NCBI RefSeq assembly: GCF_002292295.1
Contig: NZ_DBBS01000020.1
Location: 304,806 to 368,805 of the forward strand
Source: Sphingomonas sp. UBA978
GTDB lineage: Bacteria; Pseudomonadota; Alphaproteobacteria; Sphingomonadales; Sphingomonadaceae
Reading direction: 5' to 3'
DNA: 64,000 nt
This document shows, one piece after another, positions 42,933 through 53,142 of the stretch. A model generated the notes under the pieces. It searched no databases. It had not been told where the DNA came from and saw only the letters and a list, made by a program, of their open reading frames with translations. Each line of letters opens with the position of its first letter. Position 1 is the stretch's first letter. Both the position numbers and the translations under genes were made by a program.

Positions 42933-43409
42933 ATGGCAACGCAAGTCAGTCGCGTACACGATGTGAGTTCGAACCCGATGCCGGCAAACGATGCGGGGGC
43001 TTTCGACGACGATGGTTATCGGCCGGGTGCCGACGAACCGTTCATGAGCCTGCGTCAGCAGGCGTATTTCCGTAACAAGCTGCTGCGGTGGAAGGACGCG
43101 ATCCTTCAGGACGCGGCCGGCACGCTCAACCAGCTCCAGCTTGATTCGCTACGCGAATCGGATCTGACCGACCGGGCATCGAGCGAGACCGACTGGTCGA
43201 TCGAGCTGCGCACCCGCGACCGGCAGCGCAAGCTCGTCTCCAAGATCGAGGCGGCGGTCCGCCGCATCGACGAGGGCGAATACGGTTATTGCGAAGTGAC
43301 CGGCGAACCGATCAGCCTCGGCCGGCTGGAGGCGCGTCCGATCGCGACGATGACGCTGGAGGCGCAGGAGCGTCACGAGCGCAACGAGAAGATCTCGCGC
43401 GAGGATTAG
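42933..43409 (+). CDS. dksA: DksA-type RNA polymerase-binding regulator (single-cysteine form)
   Basis: A 158-residue secondary-channel regulator that, with ppGpp, adjusts rRNA and amino-acid promoters. The N-terminal coiled coil (YFRNKLLRWKDAILQ...) and the globular region YGYCEVTGEPISLGRLEARP are typical. Only one of the four zinc cysteines of E. coli DksA remains: CESC is CEVT here, and the second pair is replaced by TLEA. Alphaproteobacterial DksA proteins often lack full zinc sets and still work. A GGAGGGAGAG ribosome site precedes the ATG. The long upstream extension of the frame is the leader and not coding. Confidence 0.93.
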   Translation: MATQVSRVHDVSSNPMPANDAGAFDDDGYRPGADEPFMSLRQQAYFRNKLLRWKDAILQDAAGTLNQLQLDSLRESDLTDRASSETDWSIELRTRDRQRKLVSKIEAAVRRIDEGEYGYCEVTGEPISLGRLEARPIATMTLEAQERHERNEKISRED

Positions 43410-43537
43410 GCGGCGGCGCGCGGATTAAGGAATTCGCTACCGATCCGCGGCTACGCGCGGACGCTATCGTCGGTGGCCCGGTGGGCGCCGACGATCCGCC
43501 CATGCCGACAAGCCGGCGAACGAGAGTGGCTTTGCTT

Positions 43538-43873
43538 ATGGATAGCTTTTCCTACGACCCGTTCGCCAAGGCCGACGAGATCGGCGGGTCGCAGCGTAGC
43601 CGTTCGCGAGACAGCCTGTTCCTGATGGCCCAGCTCCAGTTCGTCGGCGACGCGAAGATCCGCGAGGTCCGCGTCCGCAACCTGTCGGAGGGCGGGCTGA
43701 TGGTCGATTGCACCTCCGTCAAGGAACCCGGCACCGCCGTGTCGCTCGATCTGCGCGGAATCGGTACGGTGTCGGGCAAGGTCGCCTGGTGCACCGAGGG
43801 GCGGATCGGCATCGCGCTCGATCGACCGATCGATCCCAGGAAGGCGCGCAAGCCGGTCGTCCAGCCGCGCTGA
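43538..43873 (+). CDS. PilZ-domain protein
   Basis: A 111-residue single-domain PilZ protein. The arginine-rich switch before the barrel (QRSRSRDSLF) and NLSEGGLMV, which fits (D/N)xSxxG, suggest that it can bind c-di-GMP. Two starts are possible: ATG 43502 and ATG 43538; the second puts the arginine motif nearer the N-terminus, as in relatives, but neither has a strong ribosome site. It follows dksA after about 130 bases and ends before a hairpin terminator. Confidence 0.85.
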   Translation: MDSFSYDPFAKADEIGGSQRSRSRDSLFLMAQLQFVGDAKIREVRVRNLSEGGLMVDCTSVKEPGTAVSLDLRGIGTVSGKVAWCTEGRIGIALDRPIDPRKARKPVVQPR

Positions 43874-43881
43874 TACGAAAA

Positions 43882-43903
43882 GCCCCTCCGCGAAGGGAGG
43901 GGC
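43882..43903. terminator. Hairpin terminator between PilZ and DUF465 genes
   Basis: GCCCCTCC (43882-43889) pairs with GGAGGGGC (43896-43903) around a short loop. AAAA precedes the left arm, so it is better formed as a terminator for the minus-strand DUF465 gene; no long T-tract follows on the plus strand. Confidence 0.65.
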
Positions 43904-43913
43904 CGGGTTGCGC

Positions 43914-44069
43914 CTAGAGGCCGGTGAGCGCTTCCTTGAGCTTCAGTTTCTGCCGTTTCAGGTCGGTGAGGATTGCGGAGTTGGGCATCGGGCGGTGGGC
44001 TTCGTCGGCGATGCGGCGGTCGAGCGCGGCATGCTTGGTTTCCAGTGCCTGTTGATGCGTCGTCTGCAT
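43914..44069 (-). CDS. YdcH/DUF465 family protein, 51 residues
   Basis: A tiny coiled-coil protein read from an ATG with a strong AGGAGG ribosome site. The sequence opens MQTTHQQALETKHAALDRR, continues with IADEAHRPMP and ends LKRQKLKLKEALTGL. The pattern of a helix with HAALD, a turn near RPMP and a basic second helix LKRQKLKLK is that of the DUF465 family. Function unknown in the whole family. It is divergent from a second member of the same family at 44282. Confidence 0.85.
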   Translation of the reverse strand: MQTTHQQALETKHAALDRRIADEAHRPMPNSAILTDLKRQKLKLKEALTGL

Positions 44070-44281
44070 TTCGGTGTACCTCCTGATGCATGCGTGTTGG
44101 GGGGAATGAGTAAACCACCGACGCGTCGAAAAGTCCTCATCGAAATCGTCCGAACGCGATTAGCCGACCTATATCGTGCGACGACTGGGGGGCGCTCCTG
44201 CCAATCGATCGATCGTGCCGCGACGCGCTTGGTCCGGCGCTGCGGCTGGGGTAGGGGGACGCAGGCTCTGGGGGTATTGGC

Positions 44282-44479
44282 ATGGACGAAGCGCAGATCA
44301 TCGCCCGGCTCGACCTGTTGCGGACCGAACACCGCGATCTCGACGCGGCGATCGACGCGCTGGCGACCAACGGCATCCCCGACCAGTTGCAGATCGCCCG
44401 GTTGAAGAAGCGCAAGCTGCGGCTGCGCGACGAAATCTTCAATTGCGAGGACCAGTTGATCCCCGACATCATCGCCTGA
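44282..44479 (+). CDS. YdcH/DUF465 family protein, 65 residues
   Basis: Second member of the same small coiled-coil family. LRTEHRDLDAAIDAL is the first helix, a turn at NGIPDQ follows, and LKKRKLRLRDEI is the second, matching the HxxLDxxI...LKKxKLxLKDxI family pattern. The 65 residues are the usual length. It is followed after about 90 bases by the RcdA-like gene. Having two divergent paralogues together suggests that they act as a pair or that one replaced the other; function unknown. Confidence 0.87.
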   Translation: MDEAQIIARLDLLRTEHRDLDAAIDALATNGIPDQLQIARLKKRKLRLRDEIFNCEDQLIPDIIA

Positions 44480-44570
44480 CCATGAGGCGCACCGCCGATC
44501 GGTTCGCTTTGGTACAACCCGCCGCGACGTGCCGCTGTGCAGCGCCGCACCGCTGTGCCACCAGCATCGC

Positions 44571-45029
44571 ATGACCGGCCGCAGCACCGAATCCCGTATC
44601 CACCGTCGCCTGATCGACTCGCTCTATACCGAGGCGATGCTGCTCGCCGACGAAGCGCGCGCCTATTTCGACGAGGCGGGCCGCGCCGAGCGCGAATCGC
44701 TCGATCCGCTGATTCGCGTCGGCTTCTCATGCGAATCGCTGAAGGTGACGACGCGGCTGATGCACGTCATCGCCTGGCTGCTGACCCAGCGCGCGGTCGA
44801 TGCCGGCGAACTGCGCCCGCGCGAGGCGCTCGATCCCGCGCGCCGTTTGGGCAGCGCCCCGCAATTCGACGCGAACCTGATCGACGCACTGCCGCCGCGT
44901 GCGCGCACGCTGGTCGAGGCGAGCGCCAACCTGCACCGCCGCGTCGGCCTGCTCGACGCCGCGCTCGAGGTGCAGCTCGCACCCAGCCCGGTCCATCGCC
45001 TCCACGACCGGCTGGCGCTCGCCTTCTAG
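44571..45029 (+). CDS. rcdA: RcdA-like protein (DUF1465), regulator of CtrA degradation family
   Basis: A 152-residue helical protein of the DUF1465 family, whose characterised member is Caulobacter RcdA, an adaptor that helps ClpXP degrade CtrA. Diagnostic segments are LYTEAMLLADEARAYFD, SCESLKVTTRLMHVIAWLLTQRA and the C-terminal HRLHDRLALAF. ATG 44571 is chosen since the frame upstream (MPLCSAAPL...) has no ribosome site. The family link is firm to my reading; the role in CtrA turnover in this organism is inferred. The DivL-like kinase at 8142 belongs to the same pathway in Caulobacter. Confidence 0.78.
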   Translation: MTGRSTESRIHRRLIDSLYTEAMLLADEARAYFDEAGRAERESLDPLIRVGFSCESLKVTTRLMHVIAWLLTQRAVDAGELRPREALDPARRLGSAPQFDANLIDALPPRARTLVEASANLHRRVGLLDAALEVQLAPSPVHRLHDRLALAF

Positions 45030-45102
45030 GCGGCGGGGCAGGCGACCACCCCCGCGTCGTCACGCGGCCATCCGCCGCCGCCGACGTAGTGCCCCGATCG
45101 CC

Positions 45103-46059
45103 TCAGCCGAGCAGCCGCGCCTTCGCCGCCGCATATTCGGCGGCCAGCCGCGCGACGCGATCGGCGACGCTCTCCACGCGGTCGACCACGCCGATCCCCT
45201 GACCCGATCCCCAGATGTCGCGCCACGCCTTGGCCTTCGAGCCGTTGCCGCCGCCGAAGTTCATCGTCTTGAGGTCCCCCTCGGGCAGGTTGTCCGGGTC
45301 CAGCCCCGATGCCTCGATCGAGCTGCGCAGGTAATTGCCGTGCACGCCGGTGAACAGGTTGGAATAGACGATGTCCGACGCGCGGCTGGCGACGATCGAC
45401 GCCTTATATTCCTCCGCCGCATTCGCCTCGGTCGTCGCGATGAAGGGCGAGCCGATATAGGCGAAGTCCGCCCCCGTCGCCTGCGCCGCCAGCACCGCGC
45501 CGCCGGTCGCGATCGATCCGGACAGCGCGAGCGGCCCGTCGAACCACTGGCGGATCTCCTGCACGATCGCGAAGGGCGACAGCTTGCCGGCATGGCCGCC
45601 CGCACCCGCCGCGACCGCGATCAGGCCGTCCGCGCCCTTTTCCACCGCCTTGCGTGCGAAACGGTCGTCGATGACGTCGTGCAGCGTGATCCCGCCCCAG
45701 CCGTGGACGGCGGTGTTGAGGTCCTCGCGCGCGCCCAGCGAGGTGATGACGATCGGCACCTGCCACTTGGCGCAGGTTTCGAGGTCGGCCTCCAGCCGGT
45801 CGTTCGACTTGTGGACGATCTGGTTGACCGCGAACGGCGCCGCCGGCCGGTCGGGATGGTCGCGATTGTGCGCGGCCAGTTCCTCGGTGATGCGATGCAG
45901 CCATTCGTCGAGCAGTGTCTGCGGCCGCGCGTTCAGCGCCGGAAACGATCCGACGATCCCCGCCTTGCACTGCGCGATCACCAGATCGGGACCGGAAATG
46001 ATGAACAGCGGCGACCCGATCACGGGCAGCGCCAGACGGTCGAAGATCTTGGGTGTCAT
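45103..46059 (-). CDS. NAD(P)H-dependent flavin oxidoreductase / nitronate monooxygenase family
   Basis: FMN-binding TIM-barrel oxidoreductase of the nitronate monooxygenase family, 318 residues. Typical segments are PVIGSPLFIISGPDLVIA at the start, VHGWGGITLHDV, AAGAGGHAGKLSPF with the flavin-phosphate loop, and LSGSIATGGAVLAAQATGADFAYIGS. Related proteins also act as enoyl reductases or as 2-nitropropane dioxygenases, so the substrate is open. ATG 46059 has AGAGG upstream. An 8-base inverted repeat (GATCGGTT/AACCGATC) lies just before it and could be an operator. Divergent from the M1 peptidase. Confidence 0.87.
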   Translation of the reverse strand: MTPKIFDRLALPVIGSPLFIISGPDLVIAQCKAGIVGSFPALNARPQTLLDEWLHRITEELAAHNRDHPDRPAAPFAVNQIVHKSNDRLEADLETCAKWQVPIVITSLGAREDLNTAVHGWGGITLHDVIDDRFARKAVEKGADGLIAVAAGAGGHAGKLSPFAIVQEIRQWFDGPLALSGSIATGGAVLAAQATGADFAYIGSPFIATTEANAAEEYKASIVASRASDIVYSNLFTGVHGNYLRSSIEASGLDPDNLPEGDLKTMNFGGGNGSKAKAWRDIWGSGQGIGVVDRVESVADRVARLAAEYAAAKARLLG

Positions 46060-46078
46060 GGTGTCGGCATCCTCTCGA

Positions 46079-46103
46079 GATCGGTTGTTTACCGAAACCG
46101 ATC
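46079..46103. promoter_or_regulatory. Inverted repeat upstream of the flavin oxidoreductase gene
   Basis: GATCGGTT (46079-46086) and AACCGATC (46096-46103) are perfect inverted arms around 9 bases, 20-44 bases before the ATG at 46059. Size and spacing suit a TetR- or MarR-type operator, but no such regulator gene is in the window. Confidence 0.5.
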
Positions 46104-46168
46104 TGCCTGTCCAGCGCGTGCGAGGCCGGTTGCGAACCGCCGATCCCTTGCCGTTACGGAACAAAGGC

Positions 46169-46186
46169 GTATGGCCGCGGCCATAC
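46169..46186. promoter_or_regulatory. Perfect 18-bp palindrome before the M1 peptidase
   Basis: GTATGGCCGCGGCCATAC is its own reverse complement and lies 25 bases before the ATG of the aminopeptidase gene at 46211. GC-rich palindromes arise easily in such a genome, so a regulatory role is only suggested. Confidence 0.4.
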
Positions 46187-46210
46187 ACCCGATCCGGAGT
46201 CGATCCCCCC

Positions 46211-48787
<2,577 letters not shown>

Positions 48788-48808
48788 GTCGTCTCGGGGC
48801 GGGGGCGA

Positions 48809-49171
48809 TCAGCCCCCGCCGTTGCCCGGAATGCCGGTGACGTCGGCCATGCCGTCGTCCGCCAGCGCGACCAGCCAGGCGCTGTTGTCGAGGCACCGCA
48901 CCGCCCACACCGGCTTGCCGTTGCGGTCGCTCTGGCGGGTCGCCTCGGCAATGCCCTGGCACGGCTGTTTGGCATCGTCGATCGCGCGATACAGCACGCC
49001 GTTGAGCTGGCGCGGCGGCAGCGCCAGCACCTTGGCGATATAGCCCGTCTCGGCCGGCGCGGCGGCGGTGGTGTTGGCGGCGACCGGCTCGGCGGGCTGC
49101 GATCCGCATGCCGCGAGCATGATGGCCAACCCCAGACCCGTCCCCAGCCCCGTCATCGTCAAAGCACGCAT
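48809..49171 (-). CDS. Small hypothetical lipoprotein
   Basis: A 120-residue predicted lipoprotein. MRALTMTGLGTGLGLAIM leads to lipobox MLAACGS near residue 22. The mature part has two conserved-looking cysteines (KQPCQGI and VRCLDNS) that could form a disulfide, and ends in a glycine-rich tail. ATG 49171 has GGGGAGA at good spacing; the frame is open 20 codons further upstream. Function unknown. Confidence 0.75.
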   Translation of the reverse strand: MRALTMTGLGTGLGLAIMLAACGSQPAEPVAANTTAAAPAETGYIAKVLALPPRQLNGVLYRAIDDAKQPCQGIAEATRQSDRNGKPVWAVRCLDNSAWLVALADDGMADVTGIPGNGGG

Positions 49172-49287
49172 CCGTCGTGTCTCCCCTCTGCTGCCAACAC
49201 CGGCATAACCGGCTCTCCGAAGGAACGACAAGCGCCGCCGCTCCGTTCCGGTTGATCTGCGGGGCCCGGCGATGGCAAGGGCGGCGC

Positions 49288-49959
49288 ATGGATTGGCAGC
49301 TATCGATCGAGCGGCATGGCGCGGAGCAACAGCCGGTCGTCGTCATCGACGGCTTCGCGGATGCGGAGCGGTTTCGCGACGATGCGGCCTTCCTGTCGTT
49401 CGCGCCGATCGGGCCGCATTATCCCGGTATCCGCGCGGTCGTCGCCCCGGCGCTGTTGCGCGACCTGCTCGCCCGGCTCGAATCGGTCGCGGCGGAGGTG
49501 TTCGGCAGCGCCGGGCTGGAGGTGGTCGACGCTTTCTATTCGATCGTCACCACGCCGCCGTCGGCGCTCACCCCGATCCAGCGGCTGCCGCATTTCGACG
49601 AGGTGTCGCCGACCCGGCTCGCGCTGCTCCATTATCTGTCGCCCGACGAAAGCAGCGGCACCGCCTTCTACCGCCATCGCACCACCGGGTTCGAATCGAT
49701 CGATGCGGGGCGATTGCCGTCCTACCGCACCGCGCTCGATGCCGATCTGCGGCTGCACGGCATACCCGATCCTCGATATATCGGCGGCGACACGCCGGTG
49801 TTCGAACGCGTCGCGTTGCACCGCGGCCGGTTCAACCGGGCGATCCTGTACCGCTCCAACACGCTGCACTGCGCGCATCTGCCCGAGGGGATGGTGCTCG
49901 ATCCCGACCCGGAGACGGGCCGGCTGACCGTGAATACCTTCCTCGATTCACGGCTTTAG
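49288..49959 (+). CDS. DUF6445 family protein
   Basis: A 223-residue cytoplasmic protein. PVVVIDGFADAERFRDDA, RLPHFDEVSPTRLALLHYL and the late HRGRFNRAILYRSNTLHCAH are typical of a family I know as DUF6445, found near TonB-dependent receptors and halogenase-like flavoproteins. The HFD segment with a later histidine resembles the metal triad of 2-oxoglutarate-dependent oxygenases (HxD...H), which would fit a cupin-type oxygenase; this is inference. It ends 167 bases before the receptor gene, and the LacI-type operator lies in that gap. It could be co-regulated with the halogenase-like gene that follows the receptor. Confidence 0.8.
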   Translation: MDWQLSIERHGAEQQPVVVIDGFADAERFRDDAAFLSFAPIGPHYPGIRAVVAPALLRDLLARLESVAAEVFGSAGLEVVDAFYSIVTTPPSALTPIQRLPHFDEVSPTRLALLHYLSPDESSGTAFYRHRTTGFESIDAGRLPSYRTALDADLRLHGIPDPRYIGGDTPVFERVALHRGRFNRAILYRSNTLHCAHLPEGMVLDPDPETGRLTVNTFLDSRL

Positions 49960-49999
49960 CGGCGTTCTGTTGCACAAAAAGCACGTACCCCCGGGCGGT

Positions 50000-50014
50000 A
50001 TGTGAATACGTATG
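50000..50014. promoter_or_regulatory. Candidate LacI operator upstream of the TonB-dependent receptor
   Basis: ATGTGAATACGTATG with the palindromic core ATACGTAT (50006-50013). An identical 15-mer occurs at 55903-55917 in the region between the LacI gene and the amylase operon. The shared word is the direct sequence evidence that one regulator binds both. Confidence 0.7.
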
Positions 50015-50125
50015 TGGCCGACTTCACTCCTATCGGCCTCGCGTTCACAAGCCGGCACCACAGTCAGCCGATCATCCGCGATGGAGCGGGCGGGGGCATG
50101 GCGCCACGCAGGGGGAGGATCTTTC

Positions 50126-53059
50126 ATGTCCCACATCGATACCACGTTTTCCATGCGCGCGCGGATCGCGCTGCGCTCCACCTCCGTCGCGATCGGCAGC
50201 ATCCTGCTGGTGACCGGTGGCGCGGCGTTCGCGCAGGAAGCGCCGAACCCGCAGTCGCCGACCGCCAACCCGTCTGCGGCCGCCACGGTCGCGGCGCCCG
50301 CGCCCGCCGCCGAACCGACCCCGAACCAGGACGCCGCGCAGGCGCAGACGGTCGAGAATGCGGTCGCCGACGATGCCGACATCGTCGTCACCGGCATCCG
50401 CGCCAGCCTCGCCAATTCCGCCAAGATCAAGCGCAACTCGACGCTGATCGTCGACAGCGTCTCGGCCGAGGACGTCGGCAAGCTCCCCGACGTGTCGATC
50501 GCCGATTCGCTCGCCCGCCTGCCCGGCGTCACCGCGCAGCGGCTCGAAGGGCGCGACCAGCGCCTGTCAATCCGCGGCCTCGGCCCCGATTTCTCGACCA
50601 CCTTGCTCAACGGCCGCGAACAGGTGACGGTCGGCGACAACCGCGGCGTCGAATACGATCAATATCCGTCGGAATTCTTCCGCAACGTCAACGTCTACAA
50701 ATCCGCCGACGCCTCGCTGATCGCGGCCGGCATCTCCGGCACCGTCGACCTGCGCATGCTCCGCCCGCTGGAACAGTCGGGCCGGATCTTCGCGATCAAC
50801 GCGCGCGGCCAGATGAACGGCATCGACAATCTCAACCCGGATTCGTCGCGCTACGGCTATCGCGCCTCGGCGACCTATGTCGACAAGTTCGCCAACGACA
50901 CGCTCGGCATCGCGATCGGCGTGTCGGGTTCGCAGACGCCGACGCAGAACGAGCGCTACAACGCCTGGGGCTATAGCGGCACCGGCACGACCGCCGATCC
51001 GTATCTGCTGAACGGCGCCAAGCCCTACGTCCAGTCGAACGAGCTGAAGCGCTACGGCGGCGTCGCCACGATCGAATGGGCGCCGTCCGACAGCTTCCAT
51101 TCGACCTTCGACGCGCTCTATTCGGACTTCACCGAGGAACAGCGCCTGCGCGGCATCGAATTCCCGCTCGCCGGCCAGCTCCGCACCCCGACCAACCCGA
51201 CCGGTACGGTCGTCAGCGGCGTCACCGGCAGCGGCGGCTTCGTCGATTCCGCGACCTTCTCGAACGTCTATGCGGTGCAGCGCAACGACTTCAACCGGCG
51301 CAAGGCGAAGAACCTGTCGCTCGGCTGGAACAACGATCTCAAGCTGACCGACACGATCCACTTCAACGTCGATGCCAGCTGGTCGCGCGCCAAGCGCACC
51401 GACTTCCTGCTCGAGACGAACACCGGCACCGGGTTCGCCAAGAGCGGCGTGTCCGACACCGTCCGCATCACGCAGAACGGCAACGGCACCTATTCGATCG
51501 TCCCGACGCTCGACTACACCAACGCCAACATCTTCAAGCTGACCGACCCGCAGGGCTGGGGCAACAACGGCACGCAGCAGGTCGTCCAGTCGGGCTTCCT
51601 CGGCAATCCGAACTTCAAGGACGACCTGAAGTCGCTCCGCGCCAGCCTGAACGGCGAATTCGGCGGCGGCCTGCTCAAGGGCTGGGAAGTCGGCGCCAAC
51701 TACAGCCGCCGCAAGAAGACCAGCGCCTACAAGTCCTACTTCCTGTGTCCGCGCGGCACCGGTACCGGGTGCACCGTGACCAGCGGCACGCCGCTGACGG
51801 GGAACGTGCCCAGCGAGGCGCTGCTCGGCACCAACATCCCGCTCGACTATCTCGGCGTCCCCGCGATGCTGACCTACGATCCGCTGTACGTCTTCGATAA
51901 CGCGCTCAATTCGGCGTTCGACAACCGGCCGTCGGCGCTGGTCCGCGACAATCGCGTGATCGAGGACGTCTACACCGGCTATGCCAAGGTCAATATCGAC
52001 GGCGACCTCGGCGGCAAGGCGGTCAAGGGCGCGCTCGGCGTGCAGGTCATCCGGTCCGAGCAGCGCTCGGTCGGCCAGATCGCCAGCTTGGTCGGCACCG
52101 TGGTGACGATCGCCCCGGCGGACCAGCGCGAAAAGTACACCAACGTGCTGCCGTCGGCGACGCTGTCGGTCGAGTTGATCCCCAACGGCTTCGTCAAGAT
52201 GGGCGCCTCGCAGACGATGGTGCGTCCGCGCCTCGACCAGGAGCGCGTCACGCAGGACGTGTCGATCAACCTCAACAACATCGGCCTCCAGCCGATCGGC
52301 AGCAACCCGGTCTTCTCGTCGACCGGCGGCAACGTCGCGCTGCGCCCGTACCAGTCGACCAACATCGACCTGTCGTTTGAAAAGTATTTCGACGCCGGCG
52401 GCTATGTCGCACTGTCGACCTACTTCAAGGACCTGACCGACTTCGTCGATCCGAACAATTCGCTGCCCTATGACTTCAGCGGCCTGCTCGGCGCGCTGAC
52501 GCCGGCGCAGCGGGCGCAGGTGATCGCGTCCGGGCAGCAGATCGGCAACGTCAGCACGCCCGCCAACACCGGCCGCGGCAACATCCTCGGCGTGGAGGCG
52601 ACGCTGTCGCTGCCGTTCAAGGCGGTGACCAGCGCGCTCGACGGCTTCGGCATTTTCGTCAGCGGCAACTACACCGAATCGACGATCAAATACGCCAACG
52701 CACCGACGCCGATCACCTTGCCCGGCCTGTCCAAATGGACCGGCAGCGGCACGATCTACTTCGAGAAATGGGGCTTCCAGGCGCGCGCGAACTATCGCTA
52801 CCGGTCGTCGTTCCTGGCCGAGATCGCCGGCCTGTCCGCCAACCCGGACTATTATACGGCGCGCCCGGAGGGCATCCTCGATGCGCAGATCGGCTATGAA
52901 TTCCAGGAAGGCTTCCTGCAGGGCCTGTCGATCCTGGCGCAGGCGAAGAACCTGACCGATCGCCCGTTCACGACCTACTTCAATGGTAATCAGCGCCTGG
53001 TCCGCGACTACCAGCGCTATGGCCGCGATTACTACGTCGGCATCACCTACAAGTTCTAA
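50126..53059 (+). CDS. TonB-dependent receptor (TonB-Xanth-Caul type), likely maltodextrin uptake
   Basis: Outer-membrane active transporter of 977 residues. A signal peptide (to AAFAQ near residue 36) and a flexible Pro/Ala-rich linker lead to DIVVTGIRASL, which serves as TonB box region and start of the plug. LPDVSIADSLARLPGVTAQR is typical of the plug domain of this subfamily. The rest is beta-barrel ending in YYVGITYKF with a C-terminal phenylalanine, as usual for outer-membrane barrels. GGGGGAGGA precedes the ATG. The substrate is inferred from the adjacent amylase and glucosidase genes and the shared operator. A terminator follows. Confidence 0.93.
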   Translation: MSHIDTTFSMRARIALRSTSVAIGSILLVTGGAAFAQEAPNPQSPTANPSAAATVAAPAPAAEPTPNQDAAQAQTVENAVADDADIVVTGIRASLANSAKIKRNSTLIVDSVSAEDVGKLPDVSIADSLARLPGVTAQRLEGRDQRLSIRGLGPDFSTTLLNGREQVTVGDNRGVEYDQYPSEFFRNVNVYKSADASLIAAGISGTVDLRMLRPLEQSGRIFAINARGQMNGIDNLNPDSSRYGYRASATYVDKFANDTLGIAIGVSGSQTPTQNERYNAWGYSGTGTTADPYLLNGAKPYVQSNELKRYGGVATIEWAPSDSFHSTFDALYSDFTEEQRLRGIEFPLAGQLRTPTNPTGTVVSGVTGSGGFVDSATFSNVYAVQRNDFNRRKAKNLSLGWNNDLKLTDTIHFNVDASWSRAKRTDFLLETNTGTGFAKSGVSDTVRITQNGNGTYSIVPTLDYTNANIFKLTDPQGWGNNGTQQVVQSGFLGNPNFKDDLKSLRASLNGEFGGGLLKGWEVGANYSRRKKTSAYKSYFLCPRGTGTGCTVTSGTPLTGNVPSEALLGTNIPLDYLGVPAMLTYDPLYVFDNALNSAFDNRPSALVRDNRVIEDVYTGYAKVNIDGDLGGKAVKGALGVQVIRSEQRSVGQIASLVGTVVTIAPADQREKYTNVLPSATLSVELIPNGFVKMGASQTMVRPRLDQERVTQDVSINLNNIGLQPIGSNPVFSSTGGNVALRPYQSTNIDLSFEKYFDAGGYVALSTYFKDLTDFVDPNNSLPYDFSGLLGALTPAQRAQVIASGQQIGNVSTPANTGRGNILGVEATLSLPFKAVTSALDGFGIFVSGNYTESTIKYANAPTPITLPGLSKWTGSGTIYFEKWGFQARANYRYRSSFLAEIAGLSANPDYYTARPEGILDAQIGYEFQEGFLQGLSILAQAKNLTDRPFTTYFNGNQRLVRDYQRYGRDYYVGITYKF

Positions 53060-53093
53060 GGGTTTTCCAAGAGGTTCCTCCCCGAACCACCTC

Positions 53094-53125
53094 GGGCTGC
53101 CGTCGCAGGACGGCAGCCCTTTTTC
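53094..53125 (+). terminator. Rho-independent terminator after the receptor gene
   Basis: GGGCTGCCGTC pairs with GACGGCAGCCC around a GCAG loop and is followed by TTTTT. It lies 18 bases before the halogenase-like gene, so part of the transcripts should stop after the receptor and the downstream gene would be expressed at a lower level by read-through. Confidence 0.92.
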
Positions 53126-53142
53126 TTGCTAGGACCATCGCC

